This document shows, piece by piece, positions 51,101 to 62,528 of a stretch of DNA of 64,000 nt. The stretch is from Larus michahellis (lineage: Eukaryota; Chordata; Aves; Charadriiformes; Laridae). Position numbers and translations under genes: made by a program. Within the stretch, counting starts at the first letter, position 1. Each line of letters opens with the position of its first letter. Location: the NCBI RefSeq assembly GCF_964199755.1, contig NC_133899.1, positions 30,359,446 through 30,423,445 on the forward strand. Reading direction: 5' to 3'. Below the pieces are notes generated by a model, which did not search any database, was not told the DNA's origin, and saw only the letters and a program-made list of their open reading frames with translations.

Positions 51101-54100
51101 ATATGATAGCAGTGAAATAGAAAGAACGTGTTGTCTGAGCCAGGATTTGATTCCTGAAGTCCTGCTTAGGGAGTCTGTGGGTGAACTCCGAGAGGTGAAG
51201 CAAATTACAGTTTGATCCCAGGGAGAACAACTAGGGAGAGGAGGGAAAGAACAAACTATTAAATAAGAGCTGGGAGAAAAGCCAGTCTCCGAAAATAAAC
51301 ATTGAAGATCAATTCCAGGTATTTCCTGGAATTGTCACCCTGCTTCATCAAGCACTTGGACTGTAACAAGTGGTTTCACAGTTAGTGGACGGACAGGTTT
51401 AAGGTTGCTTGTTAGGCTTTTTTAAAGAAAAAAAAGTGTCTGAGATATTGTTCGCAATGTTGTTTCTTACGCAGAACTGGGTGGGATGTTGGTGATGAAA
51501 TACCCCGGGGGTGGAGAAAGCAGAGCTTGTTATTGTAAGCGGAGCCAGCTTCGTTTCGGGGGAGTGAAAAATCTGACTTTTCTTCCCAGTTGTGTGCTGG
51601 GGCACCTCAGCAGCCCCCGATGGGGAGGAAGCAGATACTCGTGCAACGTAGGTGCGAGCAAACACTGTTCCTGCAGAGCAGTTGTGCCTTGCTAAGTGCT
51701 GTAGGTGGACTTGGAATGGCTTTATGGCTATCGTTTGCAGGTGAAAAACTTGGAGATGGCTCTGAACGTGTTTCTTCTTGCAAAGGTTCTCAGAAAAGCC
51801 AGTCCAGGAGTTTACTGTACCGAAAGCCAGTATGTGGATTGTAAGGAAATTGAGGCATATCCTGTTCCAAGGACTTGCGTTGGCGGTCACACGCCAGCTC
51901 GTTGCTGGAGTTTTGCCCTGGATGGGGACTCTGAGGGGCGCGTCTCTGCAAACGATACAGAAATGTGCCTCAGTGGGCTGGAGTTGGCTCGGGCGGCCAG
52001 ACGTGGCTCATGGCTTACCTCGCCTGCTTGGCCGTGGCCTTGCTGCGGCTGCCTGGCCTGAGAGAGGATGGTACAGCAGCTCCGCTTACGCAACACGCAT
52101 TCTCTGTTGCTTGACTGAACTTGTCTATAAGTAACTTCTGTGTTAGTAATATTGCTGCCTTTCAGCGAGAGCGATGCGCGGGGCTCATGAGCGTTCATCC
52201 TGTTTTGTCTCTGTTATTGTACCAAATACAAATTCTTGCCAAAAGCAACCTGGACAGCTCTGTGATTGGGGCACTGACGAGGAGACGCTGTTGTCCTGCA
52301 TGTGCAGAAGGGGAATGCGTGAAATAAGCGAGGCGTCCTTTAGCCTAGGCTATTTCTAATTTGAAGTCCTTGGCTTTGCAATTGCAACTGTATTGTTGTT
52401 TGTTTTGTTTTTGTAGTGACAACAGTTTATTCTAGCAGGCTACTGCGTAGCACCAAGTTCTTTCTCTTGGGTTGTCTATGTGCAGTTTGGCTGTTTGGTC
52501 CTCTCTGGCAACAGCACTGGTAAGAATAACAGCGTTTGGCCTGGTTTTCACTGTACACACAAAGTTATTCTGCAGGCTTGAAACTATGCTGTAAATCAGA
52601 GATTTAGGGGTTTGTGTGTGTGGTGGTGTTGTTGGTTTTTTTTTTTTTTCCCTAAAGCAGCTAATTCTTTGAAAACAAAAAGAAAGACATTTTGTTTGTC
52701 TCAAGCAACGAACAAAAGTGCTTTTACTCTGTGGAGAGGTGCAGAGGCTCTGCAGCGGAGGGTCCCGTACAGTCAGCGTGGGAGGCAACACCGTCAAAAG
52801 GCCCTTTCCATGTGGAAAGAATTACATGGACGTGAAAAACTTGCTCTTCGGAGAGCCGGCCCCTCCAGGTCAGAGCGGAGGTGTGCTGGGGAAGAGCGGT
52901 AGTTTGCATTGCTGTAGCCTCAATTGGACACGCTTGAGAGAGAAGCTGATGCATTCACAGCTGCCAGGCTAGGACCTATCATTTAAATTGTAATTTGCCC
53001 TTCAAATTTTGGCAAGCTTCGTTTGCCATTTGCTTGACAAGTCTCTCTTTTGTGTCTTCCTTCTCCCTGCGTAAAACAGCAAGCGCTGCCGGAGAGAGCT
53101 ACTTGCAGTAGATTCCTTTTCTCTGCTATATTTAGTGATCAAAACAAGTTTGTGATCTTTACAGGAATACTGCCAAAGCAGATAGGTTTAGCATGAGATG
53201 TGCCCTTTCTCTTTTGGCTCCCAAATACACATTGCATTTCACTTTCCTCCCCTTTCCTGACACCATCAATGGTGTCTGCCGGGTCTGCCGAGGTCTGTTG
53301 TGCAAACATTGCACTGCCGCTTCCAGTGATTTTGCTCTGTAAGAACAAGCCCCACTTTAGTGAAAACTCCTGCGTTTACATTGCCGCTATCTCTACCTTT
53401 CCCCTTTCTTAATTTTCCGAAAGAGCAGATTACTGCTTTTCAGGAAGATCTTTCTGAACAAGAACAGCCTTATGATTTAATTGAGGAACTCCAGGCCTTT
53501 TATTGCTTAGATATATAATCTGTTTGTTAACCGTCTGCCTGTTTCCTTTATTTGGGGAAAAAGGGAATTAGGAAGGCGGTGGAAAGGAAATGTTTGTATT
53601 CCTTCAAAGGCGGAATATTACTAGGAGTCTGATTCTCATTAATATAATGTAATTAATACAAAACAGTTATTATATACTGCTATTTTAAAGACCTTTTACA
53701 CCATGTAAAGTGGCTTTGGTGTTAATGAGAAGCTGGCTGTGAGTCTCTATTAAAATATTAACCAAAGAATTTCAGTTGCAATCCAGGTGAAAGAAAGAAA
53801 CATTTGTAAGTAAGAGAAGGAACTTCTTGCAATTCTTCTTGCTTGGGTGAAGTAGGCGGCGTTGTCCCGTTTGTTCTGCTCAGGCAGTCCCTGGCGTGAG
53901 CGTTCAGCTTTCTCTGATTGCAGGCGATTGCCTCCCCCTTCCCTTCCTTTCTCCATTGTAAAAACTGAGTCTGGGCCAGGAAGCGCAGAGGAAGGGGTAT
54001 GATGAGCTCTGCGCAGCCCTTCGCTTTTGTGATGGGAACTGTGTGCCTAAAGGTCAGAGGCCTGTCTGCGCCCCGCGGCGCCGGGACTGCTGCGGCCATG

Positions 54101-57100
54101 CTGCCCTCTTTCCCCTTGCTGAAAGGAGGCCAGGCGGAGCGTGGCAACTCAGCGCTGTGCCTGGCTACTGGCCTTGCGTGAGCCCACATAGCTGGGGCAA
54201 TGGGGTCAGATAGGGGTGGCTTTCATGTGAAAATGGAGAAAGGCTTGCAGGAGTGAAGTGGCAGTAATTGTTGTCTTGTGCCCGCTTTTCTCGTTAACCA
54301 AGTGGGTAGGAAGAGGTTGTGTTTATGCCCTGGACGTGCTTCCCAGGTATAGCACAGATCTTGAGCCAGCTTGTGTTTCTCGTGTTGTTTTTATGATGAC
54401 CCTCCCCTGCAGCCCCCTTATCTGTGGGAAGCAGCCTTGGGGCTGCGGCGCAGCTGGCGCGCCGGCCGGCAGGGAAGCGTGTGAACGACCCCTGCTTTGG
54501 AAATGCTTTTCCATTCTGGCCCTGTGGCAACACACCGTATAAACCTCGTGGCTTTTTGCACATAATCGGAGAGTCCTGGGCGTTGCACAGGTAGATGTTT
54601 GGGCTGGGATGTGCTTACGGGCTGTGTGTTTTGGAGACTGAATTGTCATCCAGACCCTTGACTTCGACAGAGCCATGAAGTCGCCATAGTATTTTTGGCT
54701 TCCTGCATAGCAGTGTACTCTGGCGGGATCGAGGGGCATGGCATCAGCCTTCTGAGCCTCCAGGTGTTCGTCGCTCTCCCTTTTTACAGTAACAACTGTG
54801 ATTTTGTGTCTTGAGTGGTTCTTGTTTTTATTAACAATGTGGGAAAACTTAGAAACCAGTTGAAAACTGCATGTTTTCTCCAGCTTCAGTAAGTATGCTT
54901 TGACGCTGCGTTTCCACTTGGGAGTAGATAAATGTGAGAGGCTCTTATTCTGAGGGCAAACAAATGCACTGTGAACCTCCACAGCTTGACTTTTGTGAAT
55001 GTGCGAAGAAGGCATAGCTCTGTTAATAAAGGTATTTTTGTGTGTGTATGTTAACAACAGCGTGGAATTAGTGCAGTTTTCAAACTGTGTAATTGTACCA
55101 GGATGACTGATATATTCCCCACCCCCCCCACCCCCCCAAAAAAAAGAGAAGGTCAAGAACGACACTTTCCAAACCACGTTTTTAAATTGATTAATGCAAT
55201 GAGAAGATCCATTGTGCTTCTGTAACAGGAAGTATTACTGGTGTGTAAATCAAAGACAAACCAGCAACATTTGCTGGCCTTAAAAAGTGGTGTGGCTTTT
55301 GTATACTCATACGCTTGTCCTGGCATGTTTTCAGAAGTTATAAATAGATCACTGGGAAGTCCCTGGATAACAAAAATGTACTGCTGCTCGTTGTCATAAA
55401 TAAACTAATAAGTGACGTCTTGGTCTTGCAGCTCTTTTTCGTTGGAGGAGTCCTTACTTGTGCATATGGTTTCAGTGTGTCAGTTCACATGAGGCGAGAC
55501 TGTTTCTGTGGCAGGGGGGTGTAGCTTTGTGTCCACCTCTGTGTCTCTTGCAGATGTTAACGCTCTCTGGGCTTGGTTCTTTCTGGGCAGAGTTGTTCAG
55601 CCTTTTCCAAGCTTTTCCCTTTTCGATTCCTTCATCTCCAGCTACTGATAGCTTGGGAATACCCAAGGCCAGACTTGTTTCAGCATTATTCCAGGCAGGG
55701 TGAAGTCTTTCTAATGCCACATGCTCTAATACCACTTATTAAAGGACTGGCTGATACCTGTCTGACTGCTGTAGGGTATTATGTAGGATCAGAAAGCTAT
55801 AGCCTCTTTTCCCTATCACCTTCAAAGTGATGGAAACCTAATGGAAGCCCTTTTCTTCCTCCGGGAAAGTGCACAGAATGTGCCATTATGGCTTACTGGG
55901 TGATGACAAGTATTTTTTTTCTGCCAGACAGGGAGAAATCATCAGCCCCTCAAATGGGGGAAGTCAGGGTAGATTGGTCAATGGTGCTATCCTGATTTTT
56001 GCTACCTCAGAATCTGTCTTTGAAGGGAAGGGGATCAGTATGTTTGCTCTGTGATCCCATTCCAGCTGTAGACCCGTAAACAGCCTGAGATAGCCCACGA
56101 GAGCAATGTTGGTGAGCATTTTAAATGTGGAAGGGATGAACTTCAGTCTGGAGTAGGACCTTAAGAAAAGAGAGTACGTTAGTGTAACCTTGGAGCATGC
56201 ATGCATGCATCTTGGAAAATGCATGCTTTAAACAGACCTTCCTCCCCACCCCTGTTACTGGGTGAAAAAATGGTGAAACCTTTGTAAGTGAAGTGTTGAG
56301 GAGAAAGCATCACCATCAAACTTGAGTGCTGTGTGAACTTCTCTGATTTAACAGAGGTGTGAGTACGTCAGAAGTGAGGAGGGAAAGGAAATACTGTGAA
56401 AAGCAAAAACTCAAACTAACTCGATGTAAGGGATTTTCTGTGATAATTCTTTAGGTCATATTATCATGATTTGGATCCCCGTGATTTGCCTTTAGGGGGG
56501 CTGTGACAGACTTACAGAAAAATGTTTTATCAAAAGAAGGCGGCCCAGCAGCACTTTGCGAGGCTCAAGACCTGCACTTCTGAATGTTACTGCTTCTTTC
56601 TGAATGTAAAATAAACTGAGAACTTTGTTAATAATCAAAGAGGAAAAGGGTCTTCAGTTCGTCTGCATTGTGGAGCTCTACTTCCTTTGGACTACTTCAC
56701 CAAAGATAAAAATCTGCCGTTTCTGTTCATGATGTTGGCTTGACTGAACACATGAGTAATAATAATCTGTTGCTAGGAACAGACTTCAGTTTACATGTAG
56801 AGGCCTCTATGGAGGGAAAGTCTTTTGAGTCCCAGAGTGGGTCATAAATAATCAGTGGCACTTCAAAGGAGGAAAAGTAAAAACAAGCGGTTGGAGATGC
56901 CATGCAAAGATGTCTGTAATTCCTGTTGCAACACCAGTGGAAAGCATGTAGCCAACATAATTGGGAAAATATGGGGCATGTGTCTACAAAGGCAAAACAA
57001 ATGAAGCCAGAGTTTATTAACAGTGGGTTATAATATTCAGCTACCTCTAGCTGGGCTTGTTTGCAAGGTATCTGCTGCAAACATTTCCGGTTTAAAGAGT

Positions 57101-60100
57101 ACACATCTGAGCGGATTTCATGCCATATGATTTTTCAAGATTGGCTCATGGGGAGGGGTGTGAGGGTACATCTGTGCAGCAGGAGGCACATCTGTGGCAC
57201 GATGTAGGGGCATGCAGGAGTTTGCTGTAAACTCAGAGACTGCAAATGGTCTTACCTGGGACAGTATGGAAATCAAGGCAACTAGTTTTACCTTGCTTTC
57301 TAATTAGTGTGCACAGATGTTTTGTAGAAGTAACCTTAAATAATTGATGAAATACACATTTTATATTTTAACAGTATTTACATGCATTGTTTTGAAAATG
57401 GCAGCAGTTTCACCATAGAGGAGCGTATTGTATAACTGCTATTTTTTTTCCTATGATGAAATCTTACCATAATATTACCAATCAATACTGGGAATAGCTG
57501 AAAGACAAGGTTTGCAAACTACCCTGATCTCAACTGTAATGTTAAGGCTATGAAGTCCTTGCTAATGAATCTTCCAAATCCATCTGAAAGTTTTTTTCCC
57601 CCCTTTTTTTCTGAAACAAGAAAGTCCTTACAAAGACCCTGCTTAAGAAGAACATCTCTTAGGTCTCATTGGGACTTAAGCCTCGCTGGAGACATGGTAT
57701 TTAAATCAGTGTTGTCTATTCTCATGATAAAATCTCTGGAATGTAAAGCTTGGGTATGATTTATTTTCATGTTAGTTCCTTGAGATTTCCATTCCGCTAC
57801 CTGCTTTTAGGTTTCTCTCTGTCAATGTTCCTATGTCTCTGTGTTAATACCCAGTACGTTTTTCAACCTGCTGGCTTATTTCAGTTGAACTTGAGAAAGG
57901 CAGAGAGATTCCAAGGAAGCTAAGTTGAAATTATGTGATATGACCGTGCTGTTCTAATTTCCACCTATGTTTTTAGGTGCCAATTATGGGAACAGCTGGA
58001 GAGGGAAGGGAAAAAGTACTCTACCAATACCCACTAGAGGAAAGCCTGGGTTTGAGTCTTATGAGTGCCCTTATGGCGGGAAAAGCTGTTGTTGATGGTT
58101 GAACCATTTGAGCTGCAGGTTGAGCCCAGGTGGTCAAGAACTTACTCCTTTGAAGAACACCAGTGGAAATCTTTTCTCTCGAGGAGAACATTTGTAATGC
58201 ACCTTTCTTGTGTGACTTCTCTCATGCTGAAGAGGAGTTCGCACAAAGGCTCTGGTGCAATTCATGTAAGTTAATCGACAGGAAACAAATCCATTGGAAA
58301 CAAGGTCCCAGTGTTCCTGGAACTCTCACTTTGGCTCTGTGATGCTCCACAGGTTATCCCAAGGCATAAGCAATTAATGCTTTCCTGTATTAATGCCAGA
58401 ATCTCGAAAAAAAGGGAAAGACAAGGTCATTTTCTTCATCTTCGGTTTTATCCCCACTGAAAAGGCACGATGTCGTTTGAAGGCATTTGGTTTCTTTCCA
58501 ACACTATGGGTATATATTTCATAGTTGTCCGGCATCTCGTAGAAATGAAGGACTTGGTTTAAGTTCGTGGAGTTGTTATGAAACAAAACAATTGACTTAA
58601 ATACGCAGTAGAAAAGGTGATCGTTCCTAACGTCTATGTAAAGCATTGCTGAGCAATCTTACCAATACCCTGACAGTTTTAGACTCTTCAGAGGTTGATA
58701 TGATATAGTTACACTTAATATGCTTTATTTGAATGAAATTGGAGGGGGGGGGGAAGAGGAGGGCAAAGGGACTAGGCTATTGTCCCTGTATAATCCCTTC
58801 TCAGACAATCTCTACCTTTTAAAGAATACTAATCCTTGTAGGTATGTCATCCAAGAGTGTGTGCATGTCTCCCGTTCAAAGCAGCTGTGGAGTCTTCTGT
58901 TGAGGCAGGGCAGGAATCAGAGGCAGGGAAAAATGTATCATCTGCTGTGTTGGATGGTAAGCAGAGGGTTTCAAGGATGTGAAAGCTTTAGCATGAGCTT
59001 ATCTTGTATCTGCTGTCCATTTTTATAACCTGCACTGTGCATGTGTTGAATGGATTCCTGCGTTTAAAAAACAAAAAATAATGAAGAAATCCTATCCTTT
59101 TGGGAAGGGGGCCTTAATTTGACCTTAAAAGAAAATAGGAGCATGTGCTTTTTTTTTTTTTATTTATACATGTTCTATGATCATGTATCATCATATAAAT
59201 TAATTAATTAATAAAGTAACTGAATTAAAGTTAATTAATGCTTTAAATCTTAGCATACTTTCGGCTTTAAAATCCTGAAAGTTTTATTAACTTTAACTAC
59301 TTTGATGCTTAGAGATCTGAACTGAGATTGGGGTCCCGTCACTTGAAGTGCAGTACAAGCACGTAGAAGGAGACGCTACGTACTGTGTGGTTGCTGTAGC
59401 TGGCAAGGGATGGGGACAGAGGAGGAACAGTCACAGCAAGGTTGAAAATGCGTTTTGTTTTGTTTATGAAATTTCCATTAATACTGTTCATGGCTCTTGC
59501 ATATTTTCCTGTTGTTATAGAGGAATTTTAATGCCAAATCTTGCTCCCTTTCTCTGGACTAGGCTCTCAATGACTTTAGCATCGTGCAAGTTAGGTGAAT
59601 GCAACTTGGGTCCTCTTATGTCACCATCTCAAATTTCGATGTATTAAAGTCTAACAGATATGTATGTTTTCATTGTTTGGGGATTTTGTTCTGCTTTTGT
59701 GCCTTTAAAAGAAAAACTTAAGTAGTGTTTAGTTTAAAATAAGGTGAAAAAAATGAGAACAAACTTGTGTTAAAGAGAAAAAGAGCATGCATTGCCACTG
59801 ATGTTGAGTGCATGCCTTGGAACCACAGATATGTACATACGTACATAATTTTGGGGACATCTTGCTTGTAAGTTATGTTGATGTGGCAATGGTGGGTATC
59901 TACATGTGTGCTTCTAGTCCTATCCCGCGTCCTTTACATGGACACCCAACTGGAGTTATAACTTCAGATGCAAATTCAGGCAGGCTCATTGATTTTACCT
60001 GCGGATTCACTGTTGTCCAGGACTTAGTATTTCTTAAATATCTCCGAAGGCCTACAGTTGGCCAATGGAAAATTCAAGCTGGAGAGAACACAGCTAACTC

Positions 60101-61095
60101 TCCCTGTGTCCTGGGGGCAAAAAGCAACAGATACGATATGGTTTGGATTTTGCTTCCATAGTCCCCATTTGGGTCTTGCTGCTAACTTGGTAGCCTTCAA
60201 GATGGCAATCACAAAATCAAGTTCAGGACATACGGTGATACCCAAAAGATATTAAGGTCACCTGATGTTTTGCATTTTTAGGCTTAGATTTTATATTGCT
60301 TGATCTTGAGGGAAAAAGGAAGGAGTTTCCCAGGAAAGGTTGCATCGCCTTGGGCATAGGCAGCGCTGCCGGGAGAACTGGATTCTTGCTCAGCCCTTGC
60401 CCTCGCTCAGTTCTTGTGAGATGCTAGCCTTGGCACTTAAACTCCAATTTTTATCAGTGGTAGCTAACTGTATGGTTAGTTTTTGGTCGTCTGACTTGAA
60501 ACTCGTACTTCCAGCTTGAGAACAGAGGAATTCTGAGAGCTCTCCGTGGTTGGAAGTCCGAGTGTCCCTTTAATAAAGGCAACCACTTTTTCTGAACCGA
60601 ACTATTTCGGAACAGTTCCAATCTTAAAATCACATAAAGTCTTTGTGCCAGTTGCCTGTATTGGGAGGCTTTGTTAGAACCCAATATTTAGAAATCTTCT
60701 GATTTCCATCCTAACCTCAAGGCATGGCTTATTTATATCATCTTGTTCTTGTGCCTGCCAAAGGTCAAATTAGTCCTTTTCCTCCTCTTTTCGCTAGGCT
60801 AAGCAAGCCAAGCTCCTGTAAAACATTTTTTTCTCTTTTCTTTGATAACCTGGATATCTTTCATCTTTACCTGCCCCAGCTAGAACTCCCCTTTCTTGAA
60901 TCTGATGCCTTGAGTTTTAGGTATACATTGTTGGTGACTTGCAGAAACACTGTATACTCACTGCAGCAGGTGGAATCAGTGCTTTGGCCATATGAACTAA
61001 TATCTATTTTTGTGGAAAATCAGAGTCAAATTAGCAACTTTATTTTTCCCCTTTTTCTCTCTGTGCCTTTGCTTGTCATCAGTAAAATGATGTCG
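45141..61095 (+). other. SYNE2: SYNE2 intron 1
   Basis: About 16 kb of non-coding sequence between the CpG island and the first coding exon. No named gene seen. Simple repeats are A-rich at about 47192-47207, T14 at 52636-52649, a C/A-rich tract near 55119-55146, four GCAT units at 56195-56210, a G run near 58743-58753 and a T run near 59149-59162. Isolated open frames at 48195-48497 (plus) and 58374-58646 (minus) are unassigned and discussed as findings. Confidence 0.6.
51310..51334. other. Perfect 10-bp inverted repeat containing a STAT-type motif
   Basis: CAATTCCAGG (51310-51319) and CCTGGAATTG (51325-51334) are exact inverted copies around a 5-base TATTT loop. The right arm includes TTCCTGGAA (51323-51331), which fits the TTCnnnGAA STAT-binding consensus. 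It lies in SYNE2 intron 1. Binding or function is not shown by sequence. Confidence 0.35.
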
Positions 61096-61163
61096 CATGG
61101 CAGGGGAGTTGGGACTAGAAGATCTTTAAAGGCCCCTTCCAACCCAAACTGTTCTGTGATTCT
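61096..61163 (+). mobile_element. CR1 LINE 3' terminal fragment
   Basis: The sequence reads GGGGAGTTGGGACTAGAAGA, then TCTTTAAAGGCCCCTTCCAA and CCCAAACTGTTCTGTGATTCT. This is the plus-strand terminus of a CR1 ending at the octamer-like GTTCTGTGATTCT. Only about 68 bases survive. It lies in SYNE2 intron 1 in the same orientation as the gene. Confidence 0.88.
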
Positions 61164-62425
61164 AAATGTGGTCAGTAACCCCTGATCTTGTGTAGATGCT
61201 GTAAATGTGAATTGATTGATGTTTGTGGAGTGTTCAGACGCTGGGGTGATGACTGCCATAGAAAATCTTGTGAGGACTTAATAATCCTGTCATCAGAGCA
61301 GCTCTTGGATAAAGCACAAGGACACACATTGTTCAGGGTGAGGAAAACAAAATATTGAATAGCTCCTCATTAAACGCATGTTTGTGCAGTGAGGGAGATG
61401 GGGACTGAGGAAAAATAGTATATAGTGGAGAAAACAAAGGCTGCCTCATGTTCATGTGCACGAGGGACTGAATGTAAAAAATTTTCTGGCATTCTTTAAT
61501 GTTGTATTTTCTTACTCATTTATTCATGTGCTTTATTTTGACGTATAATTGGTAAATCAGTTATATGATGTGTAAACCCTAGTACTTCTGATGAAAAGGT
61601 TGCAGTTATTTAGGCAACAAAGCTTGTTTAAGGTGAGCTCCTATTTAATTTTCAGCTGTAGTTCTTTCTGAATTTGTTTAATTTGTAAGTTCTTGATAAA
61701 AATGAGTCTGTATCTAAGTATCCAGTTTTTCCAACAGTGGCAAATTGAACAATAGCTACTGCACTACCAGAAACAGTATTAGACTTTTAAGAAAGATACA
61801 GCATATCATTCACTAAAGTTGCATTAGAGATAGAGGAGGTGCCCAGGGAGAGGAAAAAGGAGGAGTTGGAAAAAGTCCTTCATGGGGGATGAGGAGTAAC
61901 AAAGGTACCAGAAAGAGACAGCAGCTGTGATTATTCTCATACGATAACCACTGCTTTTTCATTTCATCTTAATCTTTGTAGATTCTGCCTAAGTTGTTTC
62001 CATTCTGCAACAATTATCTGCACAGAAAGAGACATCTGAAGAGTACAAAGATGTAAAGAAAACCTTTGAGGTTTGGCAGCAACAAATCTGCAAAAGGCCC
62101 TGTGAGCCTTTGTCAACCTGGCTTTCTCAAAGAAAGCAGCTGTCTTTGCATTGTTTCTAGTCCTAGTGCTTTTGTTTTCATGGCAAGACACTGGGATCCA
62201 TGGTTCGTGTTGTAGAGTACTGCTGGCCACCATTAGAAAAGAGACAAGGGACGAAAACTTGGATACACGCAGTAGGAACATTTGCTTTATTCTGTCTGAA
62301 CTAAGGTAACAGCCTACCAAGGGAAGAAATCCCAAAACAAAACACATGTCTCTGCACACACTTGAACATCAGTTCTCATGTAAAATTGTACTGACTTTCT
62401 TCTTCTTCTTCTTTCATAATTTCAG
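61164..62425 (+). other. SYNE2: SYNE2 intron 1, 3' end with acceptor
   Basis: Non-coding sequence ending in a pyrimidine-rich tract (TCTTCTTCTTCTTTC, 62401-62415) and TTTCAG before the exon at 62426. No other feature supported. Confidence 0.7.
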
Positions 62426-62449
62426 TTTGGAAATCCGTAGGATTTAAAT

Positions 62450-62528
62450 ATGGCATCAAAGCAGGCATCTCCCTCAACAGAGGAGCAGGCTTCCTCTGAA
62501 ATAGATGATCTCTATTTATCGCTGCAAG
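62450..62528 (+). CDS. SYNE2: SYNE2 (nesprin-2) first coding exon, N-terminal 26 codons
   Basis: Nesprin-2 is a giant outer nuclear membrane protein whose N-terminal paired calponin-homology domains bind actin and whose C-terminal KASH segment joins SUN proteins in the LINC complex. This exon holds only the leader before the actin-binding domain. It starts MASKQASPSTEEQ and ends with an acidic SEIDDLYLSLQ block that matches the nesprin-2 N-terminus (human form ends IDDLHISLQ). The full exon is 62426-62528, with a polypyrimidine tract plus TTTCAG acceptor and an AAG|GTAAGT donor, leaving phase 1 (one base of the next codon). The ATG has A at -3 and G at +4. No in-frame upstream ATG exists in the exon. 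The next exon, carrying the first CH domain, is beyond the window. Identified from memory of the family. Confidence 0.9.

Noticed and set aside
58065..58274. Possible zinc-finger remnant near CPYGGKSC-like reading
   Set aside because: The Cys/His spacing does not fit a C2H2 finger in any one frame.
60724..61185. 153-codon plus-strand frame in SYNE2 intron 1
   Set aside because: Its 3' part runs into the CR1 fragment at 61096-61163, and the rest shows no homology.
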